From an uncultured Pelagibacteraceae bacterium (GTDB lineage: Bacteria; Pseudomonadota; Alphaproteobacteria; Pelagibacterales; Pelagibacteraceae): a stretch of DNA of 64,000 nt. Below, one piece after another: positions 25,174-32,918 of the stretch (position 1 is its first letter; the number at the start of each line of letters is the position of its first letter). A program made the translations under genes and the position numbers. The DNA lies in assembly GCA_902544985.1 (NCBI GenBank), contig CACCFV010000003.1, forward strand, positions 40,078 through 104,077. Reading direction: 5' to 3'. The notes under the pieces are model-generated. The model did no database searches. It was given only the letters and a program-made list of their open reading frames with translations, and was not told where the DNA came from.

Positions 25174-26544
25174 TTATTTTATTTCTATTTTTTCAGGAAG
25201 TATACCCTTTGGTCTATACCTCATAATTAATAATAAACCTATTCCCATCATTAAAAATCTGAAATAAGGAACACTTTCAATTAAATGAACTTTTAAAAAA
25301 TGAGTGTCCTCTAAACCTGCTGTTGCTAGATTGACCAAATACAATCCAATTGGTGCTGCCTCAATCCATAAGAACCAAACTACAAAACCTCCAAGAATTG
25401 CTCCAAAATTGTTTCCACTTCCACCAACAATAACCATGACCCAAATTAAAAAGGTATATCTTAAAGGTCTGTAGCTTCCTGGTGTGAATAATCCATCTTG
25501 AGTTACAAGCATAGCTCCTGCAATACCAACAATAGCTGATCCTAAAATAAAAATTAACAAATGCTGTTTGACTACATTTTTTCCCATAGCATTAGCAGCT
25601 TCTTCATTATCTCTAATAGCTCTCATCATTCTTCCCCAAGGAGAGTAAAGAGCTTTTTGAGTTAAGATTAAAAGAATAATCACAACGACTAAAAATAAAC
25701 CTGAATAACAAAGTTTTACAAATACTGATGATCCTTCTATTACAAATTGATTAAGTGCTGCTTGTCTCTCTGTAATATCAGAAATCAAAGCTAATTTTCC
25801 TGAATTAAATTTTTCAACTAGATTTATAAACCAATCTGTTTCTTGTAAATTAACTTCATATGGAGCAGGACGTTTTAAACCAATTACATTTTTAACACCT
25901 CTAGTTAGCCAATCTTCATGTTTTATTATTGCTATTACTATTTCTGATATTAGTAATGTTGCGATTGCCAAATAATCAGCTCTTAAACCTAATGCTACCT
26001 TACCAATGACAAAAGCTAATCCCCCAGCAAAGAAAGCACCTACAATCCAAGAAAAAATTATTGGAAGTCCTAGCCCACCTAGAAATCCAGTTCTTGCTGG
26101 ATTTACTTCCTCAATTGCCTCAATACCAGGTTCAGAAACAAGTCGTATAATAATTATTCCTGAAATGATAATTGCAGCAATTATATAATTTCTAATTTTA
26201 GATTTTTGATATCTTTTTAGGACAAATCTAACAGCTATAACAATTCCTATAATAAGAAATAGACTTAGTAAAATGTTGGTACCCCCTGCACTCCAAGCCT
26301 CTTGAACTGGATTTACAGAAATTAAAACTGCAGCTAGACCACCTAATGCGGTAAAACCCATTATTCCAAAGTTAATTAAACCAGCGTAACCCCATTGAAT
26401 ATTAGCACCCATCGTCATGACAGCTGAGATCAAACAAAGATTAAAGATAGATAAAGCAATATTCCAAGATTGAAATATACCTACAAGGATAATTAATCCC
26501 ATCATAATACTGTAAGCTGCAATTACATTTAAATTTTTTCTCAC
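25174..26544 (-). CDS. livM: Branched-chain amino acid-type ABC transporter permease (LivM-like)
   Basis: One of two membrane subunits of the Liv-type importer. At 456 residues it is longer than many LivM proteins because of a polar periplasmic or cytoplasmic insert around residues 215-265 (VNLQETDWFINLVEKFNSGKL region). Family motifs are NIQWGYAGLINFGIMGFTALGG near 49-70, GLRADYLAIATLLISEI near 187-203, and YSPWGRMMRAIRDNEEAANAMGKN near 297-320, the coupling loop to the ATPases. Its start overlaps the livH-like gene by 4 bases. The symbol reflects family, not ligand. Confidence 0.9.
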   Translation of the reverse strand: MRKNLNVIAAYSIMMGLIILVGIFQSWNIALSIFNLCLISAVMTMGANIQWGYAGLINFGIMGFTALGGLAAVLISVNPVQEAWSAGGTNILLSLFLIIGIVIAVRFVLKRYQKSKIRNYIIAAIIISGIIIIRLVSEPGIEAIEEVNPARTGFLGGLGLPIIFSWIVGAFFAGGLAFVIGKVALGLRADYLAIATLLISEIVIAIIKHEDWLTRGVKNVIGLKRPAPYEVNLQETDWFINLVEKFNSGKLALISDITERQAALNQFVIEGSSVFVKLCYSGLFLVVVIILLILTQKALYSPWGRMMRAIRDNEEAANAMGKNVVKQHLLIFILGSAIVGIAGAMLVTQDGLFTPGSYRPLRYTFLIWVMVIVGGSGNNFGAILGGFVVWFLWIEAAPIGLYLVNLATAGLEDTHFLKVHLIESVPYFRFLMMGIGLLLIMRYRPKGILPEKIEIK

Positions 26545-27551
26545 AATATCTTTCCTTTAAATATTCCTGATGGACGATAGAGCAACACAATTACCAATAT
26601 TGAAAAAGATACAGCAAATTTGTAATCAGTTGATAGTAACTGAACTAAGCCATCAGGTTCCATACTTTCTGGTAACACATACATAAAGAATTTCTTATAT
26701 GCATAAGTCAACAGTATTTCTGAAAAAGCAATTACATAACCTCCAAGGAAAGCTCCAAAAGGGTTACCAATTCCCCCAACTATAGCAGCAGCAAATATTG
26801 GGAGCATATTATTGAAATAAGTAAATGGTTTAAAACTTTTATCTAAACCATATAAAACTCCACCTATTGTCGCTAAAATTGCAGCAATTATCCAAGTTAT
26901 CATAACAATTTTTTTTGGATCTATTCCAGAAAGTAATGCTAAATCTTCATTGTCAGAATAAGCTCTCATACTTTTTCCAGTTTTTGTTTTATTTAAAAAC
27001 CAAAATAAAGTTGAAACTAAAATTATTGTGACAACAATTGTAATAACTTGAGTTGACTTAATAGCAAGTCCCTCGTTTAAACCTGTTATTTCCTTAAACT
27101 CATTAGCTTTAATCAAAAATTTCTCACCATCAAAAAATCTTCTATCTGATGGGCCAATTATAATTCTTACAACTGCTTGGGTAACAAACATTACTCCAAT
27201 ACTTACCATTGCTAATTGAACAGGGGGACTTTTATTTAATCTGTAATATTTAAATACAAACTTATCAATAATTAGCATGTATAAACCCATAAACAGAATT
27301 GCAAAAGGTATTGCTAAAAGCGCGGTAGGTAAAAACCCAAGGGATAAACCAAGTGACTGAAAGTACCATGTAAAAAGTATGGCAACCATTGTACCAAATG
27401 ACATCATGTCTCCAGTCGCAAAATTTGCAAATCGCAGTATTCCATAAATCAAAGTTACAAATATGGCTCCAATAGCTAATTGAGATCCGTAGGCAAGAGC
27501 AGGAACAAAAATATAATTTAATAAAAGAATTAACGCGTTTAGAAAATCCAT
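26541..27551 (-). CDS. livH: Branched-chain amino acid-type ABC transporter permease (LivH-like)
   Basis: The second permease subunit, 336 residues with about eight membrane segments. LivH landmarks are LAIGAIFVTLIYGILRFANFATGDMM near 25-50 and the ATPase-coupling loop TKTGKSMRAYSDNEDLALLSGIDPKK near 188-213. The final segment LYRPSGIFKG is also typical. It follows the LivF-like ATPase by 0 bases and overlaps the LivM-like permease by 4 bases, so the four transporter genes form one operon read leftward. Confidence 0.9.
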   Translation of the reverse strand: MDFLNALILLLNYIFVPALAYGSQLAIGAIFVTLIYGILRFANFATGDMMSFGTMVAILFTWYFQSLGLSLGFLPTALLAIPFAILFMGLYMLIIDKFVFKYYRLNKSPPVQLAMVSIGVMFVTQAVVRIIIGPSDRRFFDGEKFLIKANEFKEITGLNEGLAIKSTQVITIVVTIILVSTLFWFLNKTKTGKSMRAYSDNEDLALLSGIDPKKIVMITWIIAAILATIGGVLYGLDKSFKPFTYFNNMLPIFAAAIVGGIGNPFGAFLGGYVIAFSEILLTYAYKKFFMYVLPESMEPDGLVQLLSTDYKFAVSFSILVIVLLYRPSGIFKGKIL

Positions 27552-28259
27552 TTAACCACCTAAAAAAGAGCTTCTTACTCTTGGATTGTTTAGTAATTCT
27601 TTTCCTGTCCCTGAATAACGATTTTCACCAGTGACTAATACATATCCTCTATCAGAAATATTGAGAGCTTGTTTAGCATTCTGTTCAACCATTAAAATTG
27701 CAACATTTGTTTTTTTTACTTTAATAATATGATCAAAAAGTTCATCCATCACAATTGGAGAAACTCCAGCAGTTGGTTCATCTAACATGAGCACAGATGG
27801 TTTGATCATCAGAGCCCTTCCTAGCGCAACTTGTTGTCTTTGACCTCCTGACAATTCTCCCACAAATTGTTTTCTTTTTTCACTCAAAATCGGAAAAAGA
27901 TTATAAATTTCATCAATAATGTTCGTATAATCTTGATTAACTAAAAATGCTCCCATTTCTAGATTTTCCTCAACTGTCATTCCTGCAAATACATTTTTAG
28001 TTTGTGGTACAAATGAAATTCCTTCTTTTACTCTATCTTGTGGTGAAAGTTTTGAGATGTCCTTTCCATCAATAATTACAGAGCCTGCCTTTAAATTTAA
28101 CAAACCTAACATTGCTTTCATTGCAGTAGATTTTCCAGCTCCATTAGGTCCAAGAATAGATACTATTTCTCCTCTCTCAACGTTTACAGTACAGGAATTA
28201 ATTATATCTGGACCCTTGCCATATCCACCTGTCATGTTGTTTCCCTCAAAAAACGCCAT
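27552..28259 (-). CDS. livF: Branched-chain amino acid-type ABC transporter ATPase (LivF-like)
   Basis: A 235-residue cytoplasmic ATPase. Walker A GPNGAGKS is near 38-45, Q-loop FVPQTKN, signature LSGGQRQQVALGRAL near 136-150, Walker B VLMLDEPTAG and switch His replaced in the usual LivF way by VEQNAKQALNISDRGYVL. The short length and VEQN motif separate it from the LivG-type neighbour. The LivG-like gene stops 2 bases before its start. Confidence 0.92.
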   Translation of the reverse strand: MAFFEGNNMTGGYGKGPDIINSCTVNVERGEIVSILGPNGAGKSTAMKAMLGLLNLKAGSVIIDGKDISKLSPQDRVKEGISFVPQTKNVFAGMTVEENLEMGAFLVNQDYTNIIDEIYNLFPILSEKRKQFVGELSGGQRQQVALGRALMIKPSVLMLDEPTAGVSPIVMDELFDHIIKVKKTNVAILMVEQNAKQALNISDRGYVLVTGENRYSGTGKELLNNPRVRSSFLGG

Positions 28260-28261
28260 AT

Positions 28262-29047
28262 TTAGTTATCTTTTAATTTTGAACCTCTACCTAAATAGCT
28301 TTCAATTACTCTTTCATCTTTTTTTGCATCTTCCACTGATCCCTCAAATAAAACAGATCCTTCTGCCATGACAATTACTGGATCACATAATCTTCCTATA
28401 AAATCCATGTCATGTTCAATCATACAGAAAGTATAACCTTTCTCTTTGTTTAATTTCTCAATAGCTGTACCTAAATCTTTCAATAAGGTTCTGTTTACTC
28501 CTGCTCCAACTTCATCAAGTAAAACTAACTTTGCATCCACCATCATTGTTCTACCTAATTCTAATAATTTTTTTTGTCCCCCAGATAAATTTCCGGCTAA
28601 TTCATTCTTTAAATGACCTAAATTAAGAAAATCAACTACTTCAATTGCTTTTTCTTTTATTTGACTTTCTTCTTTTGCAACTAATCCAGGCTTTAGCAAA
28701 GCATTCATCAACTTTTCCCCAGATTGATTACCTGGTACCATCATCAAATTTTCTAATACTGATAAATTTGTAAATTCATGAGCAATTTGGAAAGTTCTTA
28801 ATAATCCTTTTGAAAATAATTCGTAAGACGGAACATCAGTAATATCTTGATTATTAAATAAAACACTACCAGCGGATGATTTTAAATTTCCAGCAATTAA
28901 ATTAAATAAAGTTGTTTTTCCAGAGCCATTGGGTCCTATTATACCGGTTATAGTTCCTTTCTTTACTTTTAAAGAACAATTAGAAACAGCAGCCAATCCT
29001 CCAAAATATTTTGACAAGTTTTTTATTTCTAAAATATTATCTTGCAT
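28262..29047 (-). CDS. livG: Branched-chain amino acid-type ABC transporter ATPase (LivG-like)
   Basis: A 261-residue ATPase paired with LivF. Walker A GPNGSGKT near 36-43, LLRTFQIAHEFTNLSVLENLM (LivG-type Q-loop region), signature LSGGQKKLLELGR, Walker B LVLLDEVGAGVNRTL and the H-loop MIEHDMDFI. The Walker B Glu is followed by Val rather than Pro, a small deviation also seen in some Liv ATPases. It is the first gene of the four-gene transporter operon; the ProC-like gene lies 12 bases upstream and may lead the transcript. Confidence 0.92.
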   Translation of the reverse strand: MQDNILEIKNLSKYFGGLAAVSNCSLKVKKGTITGIIGPNGSGKTTLFNLIAGNLKSSAGSVLFNNQDITDVPSYELFSKGLLRTFQIAHEFTNLSVLENLMMVPGNQSGEKLMNALLKPGLVAKEESQIKEKAIEVVDFLNLGHLKNELAGNLSGGQKKLLELGRTMMVDAKLVLLDEVGAGVNRTLLKDLGTAIEKLNKEKGYTFCMIEHDMDFIGRLCDPVIVMAEGSVLFEGSVEDAKKDERVIESYLGRGSKLKDN

Positions 29048-29059
29048 TACTAAGTTAGA

Positions 29060-29818
29060 TTATAATCTCTTATAAATTTTTCTAAGAGATTTTTCCAATA
29101 ATCTGTAATAACCTAATCTTCTTAATTCGTTCACTCCTTGCCAATTTAACCCTCCTGGGGTTTGTTCATTAACTAAATTTTTTAATGGCTTATTTGAATT
29201 GGTCAGAGCTAATTCAGCCAAAGCCGAATATAACAAAGTTACATATTTTTGGGCATCCAATTTATTAACATTTTTTTTAATTAACCAATTAGACAAAATA
29301 TTTAATAATTCATAAAATGAGGCCATAGTTCCAGAAATAGCCCAAAAATTTTTTGATAATTTCTCATTCTTTATTTCGACTGTTGTTCCAATTTTGTTGA
29401 AAAAATTCTTAACTTTTCTATTTGGTGGAAAAATTGCTACTGGACCTTTTCCCATTTTAATCGGTGGCATTGGAATAGCTCTTATAATAATCAATTTCTT
29501 TTTTATCAATTTTTTTAATTTTGCATACTTTGTCGTAGACATAAAACTGATAACAGTTTGTTTTTTTTTAAAAGAGAGCTTTGATAATATCTTTTCACCA
29601 ACTTTGGGTAAAACTCCAATAAAAATCCAATCTGATGCATTTATCACTTCTTGATTGCTTTTAGCTATTGATATTTTTTTAAATTTTTTTTTTAAATATC
29701 GGGCTTTATTTTTATTTCTAGGTGAAAGAATAATTCTTGAGTAAGAAATTTTCGATTTGCTAATTCCAGAAACTACATCCGAGGTAATATTACCGGTTCC
29801 TATAAAACCTAAATTCAT
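29060..29818 (-). CDS. Pyrroline-5-carboxylate reductase-like protein (ProC family)
   Basis: A 252-residue protein with N-terminal Rossmann motif NLGFIGTGNITSDVVSGI and the ProC-like IFIGVLPKVGEKIL and IIRAIPMPPIKMGKGPVAIF. The C-terminal dimer domain carries LVNEQTPGGLNWQGVNELR, an altered form of the family's substrate motif (usually ...SPGGTTI.AL). This suggests a diverged ProC paralogue whose substrate may not be P5C. It is unusually Lys-rich. It lies 12 bases upstream of the LivG-like gene on the same strand. Confidence 0.75.
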   Translation of the reverse strand: MNLGFIGTGNITSDVVSGISKSKISYSRIILSPRNKNKARYLKKKFKKISIAKSNQEVINASDWIFIGVLPKVGEKILSKLSFKKKQTVISFMSTTKYAKLKKLIKKKLIIIRAIPMPPIKMGKGPVAIFPPNRKVKNFFNKIGTTVEIKNEKLSKNFWAISGTMASFYELLNILSNWLIKKNVNKLDAQKYVTLLYSALAELALTNSNKPLKNLVNEQTPGGLNWQGVNELRRLGYYRLLEKSLRKIYKRL

Positions 29819-29865
29819 AAGATAATACTAATTTAATTTAAATAAAAATTCTTTAAAAAATTTAT

Positions 29866-29900
29866 ATAAAAAAAAACCCCCTCTTGAAAAGAGGGGGTTT
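29866..29900 (-). terminator. Strong intrinsic terminator after the outer-membrane protein gene
   Basis: A perfect stem AAACCCCCTCTT (29874-29885) pairs with AGAGGGGGTTT (29890-29900), with a short GAAA-type loop. On the minus strand it is followed by ten T residues. It lies about 30 bases past the stop of the barrel-protein gene read leftward. Confidence 0.88.
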
Positions 29901-29931
29901 AAATTAACAATTTAAACTTTTTAGTTTTTCC

Positions 29932-30630
29932 TTAAAACGACTTTCCTACAGATATTCCAACAGTCGCACCTTCGATTCCATCAGCTTTAACTTTTTTAGT
30001 AGAATCATTAGTGTTTGTTAGTTCTGTTCCGTCTAGTTCCACATAGTTTGTTTCAACTCTAATGAAAGCACCATTATCCATGTCGTGGTTATATCCAACA
30101 CCAACTGTATGACCATCTAGTGATGTATTACCGTACGCACCACCAGTTGCTAAGTTTTCAACAGTGTTTACATCAACTTGCATATAACCAGCTTTTAAAT
30201 ACAAACTATCTGTTACATGTAATAATGCATAAACAGTTATTAGATCTTCAAATTCAACTTTAACAGTGTTAGTTGATTGTGCATCTTCACCTGTTTGAAC
30301 AGTTTTCATGTTTTGAATGTTTTCTGTAGTCTCAGACTCTAAAGCCATTGGAACATAATCTACTCCAATAGAAATTTTGTCATTCAACATTGCTTCACCG
30401 AAGATTGATCCAAAACCAAATTCTCCTATAGCTTCATCACCTTCATCTGATGCTTTTTTTGTTACATCTCCAGGAGAAGCACCACTTGAGTGTGCTCCAG
30501 AAAATATCTCAGAAGCATCATCAACTTCAAATACCCCAGCTTTAAGCGTAGCACCTATCTTAACTCTCTCAGCTTGTGCATTAGAGAAAGCAAATAGCAT
30601 GAACGCAGCTATTGTTAAAAATTTTTTCAT
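29932..30630 (-). CDS. Predicted outer-membrane beta-barrel protein
   Basis: A 232-residue exported protein. Signal peptide residues 1-20 end AQA. The mature part alternates polar and hydrophobic residues in short strands (KIGATLKAGVFEV, KISIGVDYVPM, LYLKAGYMQVDV, HTVGVGYNHDM, AFIRVETNYVEL) and ends in GISVGKSF with a terminal Phe, the usual barrel-assembly signal. No family name is certain; it looks like a small porin-like or OmpW/OmpA-barrel-type protein. It is monocistronic, with a strong terminator and a 460-base upstream gap, consistent with high expression. Confidence 0.75.
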   Translation of the reverse strand: MKKFLTIAAFMLFAFSNAQAERVKIGATLKAGVFEVDDASEIFSGAHSSGASPGDVTKKASDEGDEAIGEFGFGSIFGEAMLNDKISIGVDYVPMALESETTENIQNMKTVQTGEDAQSTNTVKVEFEDLITVYALLHVTDSLYLKAGYMQVDVNTVENLATGGAYGNTSLDGHTVGVGYNHDMDNGAFIRVETNYVELDGTELTNTNDSTKKVKADGIEGATVGISVGKSF

Positions 30631-30950
30631 AAATACCCTTTTTTGTTTAAATGTTAATTTTGTGAACTTTTACCACTAAAAATTCTCTTTTTTAAGAAAA
30701 TATTATCTCAATATGGGAAAAATTGTTTAAAAATTGAAAATGTTGCAATAATACAACACAAAATCTAACAATATTTATATTTCGCCATTAAAATTGACTA
30801 AAATTTTTGAGATATTGAGGGATTATCATTAAGAATTGAATGTTAAATAAGACTGGTTTTGACTGAAAAGATATTTTCGTACTAATTTTTTATAAAAACA
30901 ACGAATCTTTTAATATGAAAAAATTTGAAAATGAGAATTTTAAAAATTTT
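30631..30950. other. A+T-rich intergenic region between divergent transcripts
   Basis: No credible gene is visible on either strand. The left part should hold the promoter of the barrel-protein gene (minus). On the plus strand a TTGACT at 30859-30864 with TACTAA about 15 bases on could be a weak promoter for the structured leader and TIGR03643 gene downstream. Nothing else stands out. Confidence 0.4.
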
Positions 30951-31034
30951 TACTGCCGCGAGGAGTTTTTAAGAAATATTTGATAGTCCTTAAAAACCGG
31001 GAGCTAAAGATGGCTAAGAAGGACTACCATAGTC
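30951..31034 (+). promoter_or_regulatory. Candidate structured RNA leader with competing or pseudoknotted stems
   Basis: GTTTTTAAG at 30965-30973 is a perfect complement of CTTAAAAAC at 30989-30997 (9 pairs). TAGTCCTT at 30984-30991 is a perfect complement of AAGGACTA at 31019-31026 (8 pairs). The second stem starts inside the first stem's loop and shares three bases with its 3' arm, so they can form an H-type pseudoknot (with slight trimming) or switch. GACTA at 31022-31026 can also pair with TAGTC at 31030-31034. A GGGAG ribosome site and an ATG (31010) lie between the pairing partners. The layout resembles translation-controlling riboswitches such as SAM-II/SAM-V in topology only; no class is assigned. 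Confidence 0.4.
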
Positions 31035-31084
31035 AATATATCAGATTTCAAATAAAATGCATTATCAAATTTTTTCAAATATAA
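31010..31084 (+). CDS. Possible 24-residue leader peptide or small protein
   Basis: ATG at 31010 has a good Shine-Dalgarno (GGGAG, about 6-7 bases upstream) and reads 24 codons, starting MAKKDYHSQYIRFQIK, ending TAA at 31082-31084. The stop runs into TAAGGG, the apparent ribosome site of the TIGR03643 gene whose ATG follows 7 bases later, an operon-like spacing. The 5' coding bases form one arm of the predicted leader stem. It is basic with a hydrophobic end; I do not recognise it. It could be a leader peptide, a real small protein, or chance. Confidence 0.4.
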   Translation: MAKKDYHSQYIRFQIKCIIKFFQI

Positions 31085-31091
31085 GGGATTT

Positions 31092-31388
31092 ATGAAAAAA
31101 AAAGGTCACAGACCTTTAACACGCGTCAAAAATCCAGAGCCAAATGTAGAAGATCCAGATTGGGTCATTTGGGCTGCGTGGGCAGACAGGATCACCTTTG
31201 AGGAAATTGAAAAAAAAACTGGATATCGAGAATCTGACGTTATTAAAATTATGCGAAGGTCTCTTAAACCATCCTCGTTCAGATTATGGAGAAAGAGAGT
31301 AAATCAGAAAAGTATTAAACATAGAAAAAAATTTGAATATTCTAGAAAGCTTATTACTAGTAAACTAAAAAAAAATGATTATGTTTAA
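31092..31388 (+). CDS. TIGR03643/DUF2805 family protein
   Basis: A 98-residue basic protein. The core PDWVIWAAWADRITFEEIEKKTG near 23-45, ESDVIKIMRRSLKPSSFRLWRKRV near 47-70 and the FEYSRK end match the TIGR03643 family, small proteins of unknown function that look like helix-turn-helix-type three-helix domains (conserved Trp, ITFEEIE.KTG). A nucleic-acid role is a guess. It is preceded by the structured leader and short ORF and followed after 3 bases by glutaredoxin. Confidence 0.82.
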   Translation: MKKKGHRPLTRVKNPEPNVEDPDWVIWAAWADRITFEEIEKKTGYRESDVIKIMRRSLKPSSFRLWRKRVNQKSIKHRKKFEYSRKLITSKLKKNDYV

Positions 31389-31391
31389 ATC

Positions 31392-31646
31392 ATGAAAAAT
31401 ATAATAATTTATACAAGTCCTTTTTGTAATTATTGCGATGCCGCAAAAAGATTGCTCACTCGAAATAATGCTCCCTTTAAAGAAATTGATATTGCAACAA
31501 TTGATGGTGCGATAGATGAGATGATTAAAAAAGCAAACGGTAAAAGAACCATCCCACAAATTTTTTTTGATGACCAGCACATTGGTGGTTATGATGAAAT
31601 TAGAGCTTTAGAGAAAGAAAATAAGTTACAAGAGATGTTAAAATAA
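31392..31646 (+). CDS. grxC: Glutaredoxin 3
   Basis: An 84-residue thioredoxin-fold protein that uses glutathione to reduce disulfides and glutathionylated proteins. The active site is CNYC at residues 12-15 (the common form is CPYC). KRTIPQIFFDDQHIGGYDEIRAL near 50-72 holds the cis-Pro and GG-D glutathione-binding motif. It follows the TIGR03643 gene by 3 bases and converges with msrB, 3 bases away. Asn in place of Pro in the active site may shift its redox potential. Confidence 0.92.
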   Translation: MKNIIIYTSPFCNYCDAAKRLLTRNNAPFKEIDIATIDGAIDEMIKKANGKRTIPQIFFDDQHIGGYDEIRALEKENKLQEMLK

Positions 31647-31649
31647 ATT

Positions 31650-32018
31650 TTACTTATTTTTAAAAGTCAAACAAATACCATTATTACAATATCTTTTACC
31701 AGTTGGTTCTGGTCCATCATCAAAAACGTGACCATGATGTGCTTTACAATTTTTACAATGATATTCTGTGCGCACATAACCTAATAAATGATCTGTTTTT
31801 GTTTCAAATACATCTGGTAATGAATCAAAAAATGACGGCCAACCTGAACCACTTTCATATTTAGTTTTAGATTCAAATAACTTTACTCCACAGTTTGCAC
31901 AATAATAACTTCCCTCACGTTTTTCATTATTCAATTCGCTTGAACCAGGTGGTTCTGTTCCTTCTTCAAACATAACTAATCTTTGTTCTGCAGTTAAATT
32001 TAAATTTTTTTTATTCAT
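31650..32018 (-). CDS. msrB: Peptide methionine-R-sulfoxide reductase B
   Basis: It reduces methionine-R-sulfoxide in proteins. From ATG 32018 the product is 122 residues; a longer frame to 32102 would overlap the HDAC-like gene and add an unrelated hydrophobic stretch. Zinc-binding pairs CANC and CKNC are visible, with ESGSGWPSFFDSL and GYVRTEYHCKNCKAHHGHVFDDGPEPTGKRYC. The catalytic Cys is in RYCNNGICL, where the usual sequence is RYCINS. No signal peptide, so it is cytoplasmic, unlike MsrA. It sits 4 bases after the HDAC-like stop. Confidence 0.92.
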   Translation of the reverse strand: MNKKNLNLTAEQRLVMFEEGTEPPGSSELNNEKREGSYYCANCGVKLFESKTKYESGSGWPSFFDSLPDVFETKTDHLLGYVRTEYHCKNCKAHHGHVFDDGPEPTGKRYCNNGICLTFKNK

Positions 32019-32022
32019 ACAA

Positions 32023-32916
32023 TTAGAATAATTTAGCACATGATTGATGTAAATAAGAATGTAATTCAACAAGTTTTTTAGAATCTTTATTGTAACCACC
32101 ACCTAAAACACCACAAAGAGGGACACCTTTTGAAAAAAAATTTTCTGTAACAATTTCATCTCTTTTTTGAATACCTTCGTCAGAAACTTTTAATTTTCCT
32201 AACCTATCATTGAAATGAATATCAACCCCTGCAATATAAAATACAAAATCAAAATTTTCTTGATTTAATTGATTTAAATAAAATTTCAGTATCTTCAAAT
32301 ATTCTTTATCCTCTAAGTCGTCTTCAAGCTCTACGTCACAGTCACTGATAGATTTTTTTGCAGGATAATTTGATTTAGAATGCATACTAAAAGTAAAAAC
32401 ATTTCTATTATCTTTAAAAATATCTGAATTACCATTTCCTTGGTGAACATCTAAGTCTACGATCAAGATTTTTCCTGCTAATCCTCTGTCTAATAAATAA
32501 TGAGATGCAACTGCTACATCATTAAAAACACAGTAACCTGCACCGCCTTGGTAATTTGCATGATGACTACCACCAGCTGTATTACAAGCTACACCATAAT
32601 TAATTGCAAGCTTAGAAGCCAGTACTGTGCCACCAGTAGCAATGAAAGATCTTTTAATTACACTATCAACTAATGGAAATCCTATCTTTTTGACACCGAT
32701 TTCATCCAGAGTTTTATTTTTTATATTATTAATATATTCTTTAGAATGGGCTTTTTTTAAAGTCTCTTCTGAACACGGATACGGATTGTAAAATTTTTTT
32801 ACTATCTTTTCTTTAATTAGATAATCTGCAAGATCACCAAATTTATTTATTGGAAATTTGTGATCATCACCAATTTTTGCAAAATAATCTTTATGGTTAA
32901 CGACTGGTAAATCCAT
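32023..32916 (-). CDS. Histone-deacetylase-superfamily amidohydrolase
   Basis: A 297-residue zinc amidohydrolase of the HDAC/AcuC/acetylpolyamine amidohydrolase superfamily. Visible motifs are YPCSEETLKKAHSKEYI near 44-60, AGGSHHANYQGGAGYCVFND near 114-133 (catalytic His pair), VDLDVHQGNG near 155-164 (zinc ligands Asp/His), FSMHSKSNYP, IAGVDIHFNDRLG and VLGGGYN. These enzymes remove acetyl groups from lysine or polyamines; the bacterial substrate is unknown. It is followed by msrB and lies 2 bases after the 2-hydroxyacid dehydrogenase stop. Confidence 0.88.
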   Translation of the reverse strand: MDLPVVNHKDYFAKIGDDHKFPINKFGDLADYLIKEKIVKKFYNPYPCSEETLKKAHSKEYINNIKNKTLDEIGVKKIGFPLVDSVIKRSFIATGGTVLASKLAINYGVACNTAGGSHHANYQGGAGYCVFNDVAVASHYLLDRGLAGKILIVDLDVHQGNGNSDIFKDNRNVFTFSMHSKSNYPAKKSISDCDVELEDDLEDKEYLKILKFYLNQLNQENFDFVFYIAGVDIHFNDRLGKLKVSDEGIQKRDEIVTENFFSKGVPLCGVLGGGYNKDSKKLVELHSYLHQSCAKLF

Positions 32917-32918
32917 TA

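Noticed and set aside
30951..31034. Firm call of a SAM-II or SAM-V riboswitch
   Set aside because: The topology fits, but I could not match the conserved core with confidence and the next gene is not a methionine gene; left as an unassigned structured leader.
32019..32102. Longer start for MsrB
   Set aside because: It lies in the end of the HDAC-like gene and gives an unrelated hydrophobic segment; ATG 32018 gives the family length.
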